DNA from: CAKZNE01 sp963976435
GTDB taxonomy: Bacteria > Bacteroidota > Bacteroidia > Flavobacteriales > Schleiferiaceae
Length of the DNA: 64,000 nt
Assembly (NCBI GenBank): GCA_963976435.1
Contig: CAXBKQ010000008.1
Location: 62,001 to 126,000, forward strand
Direction of reading: 5' to 3'
Position numbers and translations under genes: made by a program. The notes under the pieces are model-generated. The model ran no database searches, was not told the DNA's origin, and saw only the letters and a program-made list of their open reading frames with translations. This document shows, one piece after another, positions 61,748 to 64,000 of this stretch; position 1 is the stretch's first letter; every line of letters begins with the position of its first letter.

Positions 61748-63817
61748 TTATTTTCCTCTTTTTAACTGATTCTTTACATAGTCGTATAAGGCAAATTGAG
61801 ATCTGATTTTTGGGCCATTAATAAATCTGTATTCATTCTTTTGATCCTCATTAAACCACCTAGCCTTAACATTATCCTTCCAAATAATTTCCAAATGATC
61901 TCTGAGTTGGCGCTTTATATTTGGATCATAAACCGGTACAGAAACTTCAACCCTATAGTCTAAATTTCTTTGCATCCAATCTGCGGAGGAAAGATAATAT
62001 TTTTGATCGCCACCATTTTCAAAAACTAAAATTCTTGAATGTTCTAAAAAGCGATCTAGGATGGAAATGGCTTCAATATTTTCACTTAATCCTTTTACCC
62101 CAGGAATTAAGGAGCATATTCCTCTCACAATCAATCGAATTTTTACCCCATAACTACTAGCTTCATAAAGCTTGTCTATTAATTTAATATCGCAGAGGCT
62201 ATTCATCTTTAGAAAAATCCCTGATGGATTTCCTTTTTTAGCATGTTCTATTTCATTATCAATAAGCTTAATATAGGATTTACGAGTGTGGTGTGGCGAC
62301 ACCAATAGGTGCTGATATTTATTGATTTTATAATTCTTTTGTAAAAAATCAAAAACCATTTCAACCTCTTTGCAAATCTCCTTTCTGGAGCTAAGCATGT
62401 GATAGTCTGTATAAAATTTAGAGGTAGATTCATTGTAATTCCCGGTTCCAATAGAGGCAAATCTTTCCAATTTATCTCCATTTTGGCGACTGATTAAAAA
62501 CATCTTACTATGCACCTTTAATCCTGGAACTCCAAATATTACATGAACTCCTTCAGCTTGCAATTCTTCAGTCCAGCGGATATTCGCTGCTTCATCAAAT
62601 CTTGCTCTAAGCTCAATAACTACTGTTACTTGCTTCCCATTTTTAGCAGCATTGGTAAGGGCACTAATTATTCTACTTTTAGACGCTACCCTATACAAGG
62701 TAATATGAATGCTTTTCACATGAGGGTCAATAGCCGCCTCCCTTAAAGTTCTGATGATATATGAAAAACTATGGTAGGGTAAAAAAAGTAGTACATCCTT
62801 TTCTCTCAGCACATTTAGGATACTTCTATCCATATCTAAATCAGGATGTTTGAGCTGGACAATGGGTTTAAATTCCAATTCCTTTTTCCCCATATTCGGG
62901 AATTGTATAAAATCCTTTTTATTGTGATATCTACCTCCAGCCGTTAAGGAGTCTAGATTATCCAATTCCATCCTTTCCTTTAAAAATTCTAATAAATCCG
63001 CACTAATTTCTTCGTCATGTACAAATCGAACAGGATCTCCGGTTCTTCTTCCTTTTAGGGATTTAGACATTTTCTCCAAAAATCCTTTGGAAACATCTTC
63101 ATCCAAATCCAATTCTGCATCTCTAGAAATTTTAATAATATGAGCTTCAATTTTTTCAAACTGAAAAACAAAAAATATATAGGCTAGATTATAGCGAATC
63201 AAATCCTCTAAATACATCACATATCGATTGCCATATTTAGGAAGTTCAACAAATCTACCTACCAAATCCGAGGGAATTTCAATAAGAGCATATTGTGGTT
63301 TCTCTCCTTGATTATCCCTTACCAGTTTTATGGCCAAGTAAATGGATTTATCCTTTATTTCTGGAAGTTGAAAATTCTCATCTAAAATCAGTGTGAATAC
63401 GGATGGGCTAACCTTTTCGATAAAATAATTCCTAACGAAGCTTTGTTGTCCGGTGGTGAGTTCGGTTTCATCTACAAAGGAAACGCCCTCCTTTTCCAAT
63501 TTATTTAGCAATTCATCACTGATGCCCTCCGCCCTACTTTGTAAATTTCCGGCTATCTGGGATATTTCTGCTAGCAATTCTCTTGGTGTTAATCCTCCTA
63601 ATCGTCTTTTTGGAGAATTACTGATCTGACTAAGCCGTTTGATACTGGCATAGCGAACACGGAAAAATTCGTCCATATTACTAGAGAATATCCCAATAAA
63701 TCTCAATCTTTCTACAATGGGATTATTTTCGTCGCAAGCCTCCTGCAGAACCCTTTCATTGAAGGATAACCAACTAATGTCTCTGGCAATTACATTGGTG
63801 CTATTTTTAAACTTCAC
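61748..63817 (-). CDS. ppk1: Polyphosphate kinase 1
   Basis: Ppk1 makes polyphosphate from ATP through a phosphohistidine. The 689-residue protein has the N-terminal domain (FNERVLQEACDENNP), the LRARFDEAANIRW stretch in the first phospholipase-D-like domain and the histidine in KVHSKMFLI near residue 434. The C-terminal LSSADWMQRNLDYRVE is typical. The start is GTG 63817, overlapping the upstream gene by 4 nt (GTGA). Confidence 0.92.
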   Translation of the reverse strand: MKFKNSTNVIARDISWLSFNERVLQEACDENNPIVERLRFIGIFSSNMDEFFRVRYASIKRLSQISNSPKRRLGGLTPRELLAEISQIAGNLQSRAEGISDELLNKLEKEGVSFVDETELTTGQQSFVRNYFIEKVSPSVFTLILDENFQLPEIKDKSIYLAIKLVRDNQGEKPQYALIEIPSDLVGRFVELPKYGNRYVMYLEDLIRYNLAYIFFVFQFEKIEAHIIKISRDAELDLDEDVSKGFLEKMSKSLKGRRTGDPVRFVHDEEISADLLEFLKERMELDNLDSLTAGGRYHNKKDFIQFPNMGKKELEFKPIVQLKHPDLDMDRSILNVLREKDVLLFLPYHSFSYIIRTLREAAIDPHVKSIHITLYRVASKSRIISALTNAAKNGKQVTVVIELRARFDEAANIRWTEELQAEGVHVIFGVPGLKVHSKMFLISRQNGDKLERFASIGTGNYNESTSKFYTDYHMLSSRKEICKEVEMVFDFLQKNYKINKYQHLLVSPHHTRKSYIKLIDNEIEHAKKGNPSGIFLKMNSLCDIKLIDKLYEASSYGVKIRLIVRGICSLIPGVKGLSENIEAISILDRFLEHSRILVFENGGDQKYYLSSADWMQRNLDYRVEVSVPVYDPNIKRQLRDHLEIIWKDNVKARWFNEDQKNEYRFINGPKIRSQFALYDYVKNQLKRGK

Positions 63818-64000
63818 AAGTTATTTCTTCTTTTTGGGTAATCAAAAAACAGCAATTCTGCTTTATTGTCAACATCTGCCCATTTTTCCAAATCAAATTT
63901 TAGGCAGGCAACACCGGTTGTAGGAACATTATCAATTCTATGATCAATTCTCTTATTTACAAAATTGGTAATGGTAGGATTATGACCAAAGAGCATTACG
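63814..64000 (-). CDS. SixA-like histidine phosphatase, 5' end cut by window edge
   Basis: The visible C-terminal part (61 codons, from the window edge to the stop at 63814) reads VMLFGHNPTITNFVNK, the second conserved His motif of the SixA branch of the histidine phosphatase superfamily. The start lies outside the window. It is the first visible gene of the SixA-ppk1-ppx unit. Confidence 0.72.
   Translation of the reverse strand, partial: VMLFGHNPTITNFVNKRIDHRIDNVPTTGVACLKFDLEKWADVDNKAELLFFDYPKRRNNL

Noticed and set aside
1..64000. Mobile elements, CRISPR arrays, tRNA or rRNA genes
   Set aside because: No transposase, integrase, repeat-spacer pattern or cloverleaf-like sequence was seen in the intergenic regions, all of which are short.

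Overview
The window is a stretch of ordinary chromosome from an AT-rich member of the Bacteroidota, most likely a Flavobacteriales lineage (for example a Cryomorphaceae-like marine bacterium). The evidence is secreted proteins with type IX secretion (T9SS) sorting domains, an AhpC/Tpx/DnaK set of Bacteroidota type, -7 promoter boxes of the form TAnnTTTG, and dense packing. Neighbouring genes often overlap by a few bases, and several convergent pairs overlap by exactly 4 nt. No rRNA, tRNA, CRISPR array, insertion sequence or prophage gene is visible. The genes at both ends are cut by the window edges.

Layout. 1-4.8 kb: a truncated conserved gene, suhB-like phosphatase, mtaB (tRNA modification), a GT-C-like membrane protein and a glutathione peroxidase. 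5.0-9.4 kb: a cytochrome c maturation operon (ccmB, ccmC, ccmD-like, ccmE, ccmF) whose CcmE carries CxxxY instead of the His motif. 9.4-15.5 kb: a divergent RDD gene and a SpoIIM-like/DUF4129/DUF4350/MoxR/DUF58 operon, probably envelope related. 15.5-20.8 kb: membrane proteins (including a short DUF2752 gene with no normal start codon) and two tandem paralogous T9SS-exported proteins. 20.9-26.1 kb: a + strand run of DUF2520, KdsC-like phosphatase, UbiA-type prenyltransferase, Maf, NhaC and a CtlX-like amidinotransferase-fold hydrolase. 26.3-35.7 kb: a T9SS type A protein, then a long - strand run rsmA, mgtE, mscS, hydroxyacid dehydrogenase, peptide-binding lipoprotein, and an O-antigen ligase-TPR protein. 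35.8-44.5 kb: M3 peptidase with four small genes (DUF1801, AlkB-like and two membrane proteins), AhpC, a ZIP transporter/methyltransferase/TSUP group and a sodium:solute symporter.

44.6-51.8 kb: a + run of lipoprotein, rRNA methyltransferase, glutamine cyclotransferase and priA, then YhhN, M48 peptidase and Hsp20. 51.8-54.7 kb: a compact sulfur-oxidation group, namely a Tat-exported sulfite dehydrogenase (molybdopterin), a previously uncalled 38-residue membrane peptide, a membrane-anchored monohaem cytochrome c and a two-domain rhodanese lipoprotein. This group needs the cytochrome maturation operon at the other end of the window. 54.8-58.2 kb: panB, a pseudouridine synthase, a membrane protein and a lipoprotein. 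58.3-64 kb: dnaK, tpx and a polyphosphate operon (SixA-like, ppk1, ppx).

Most genes are housekeeping or common to the phylum. The observations most worth follow-up are the variant cytochrome maturation operon, the sulfite dehydrogenase group with its tiny membrane peptide, two adjacent genes lacking canonical starts, and the repeated placement of -7 boxes only 4-6 nt from start codons, which suggests leaderless mRNAs.
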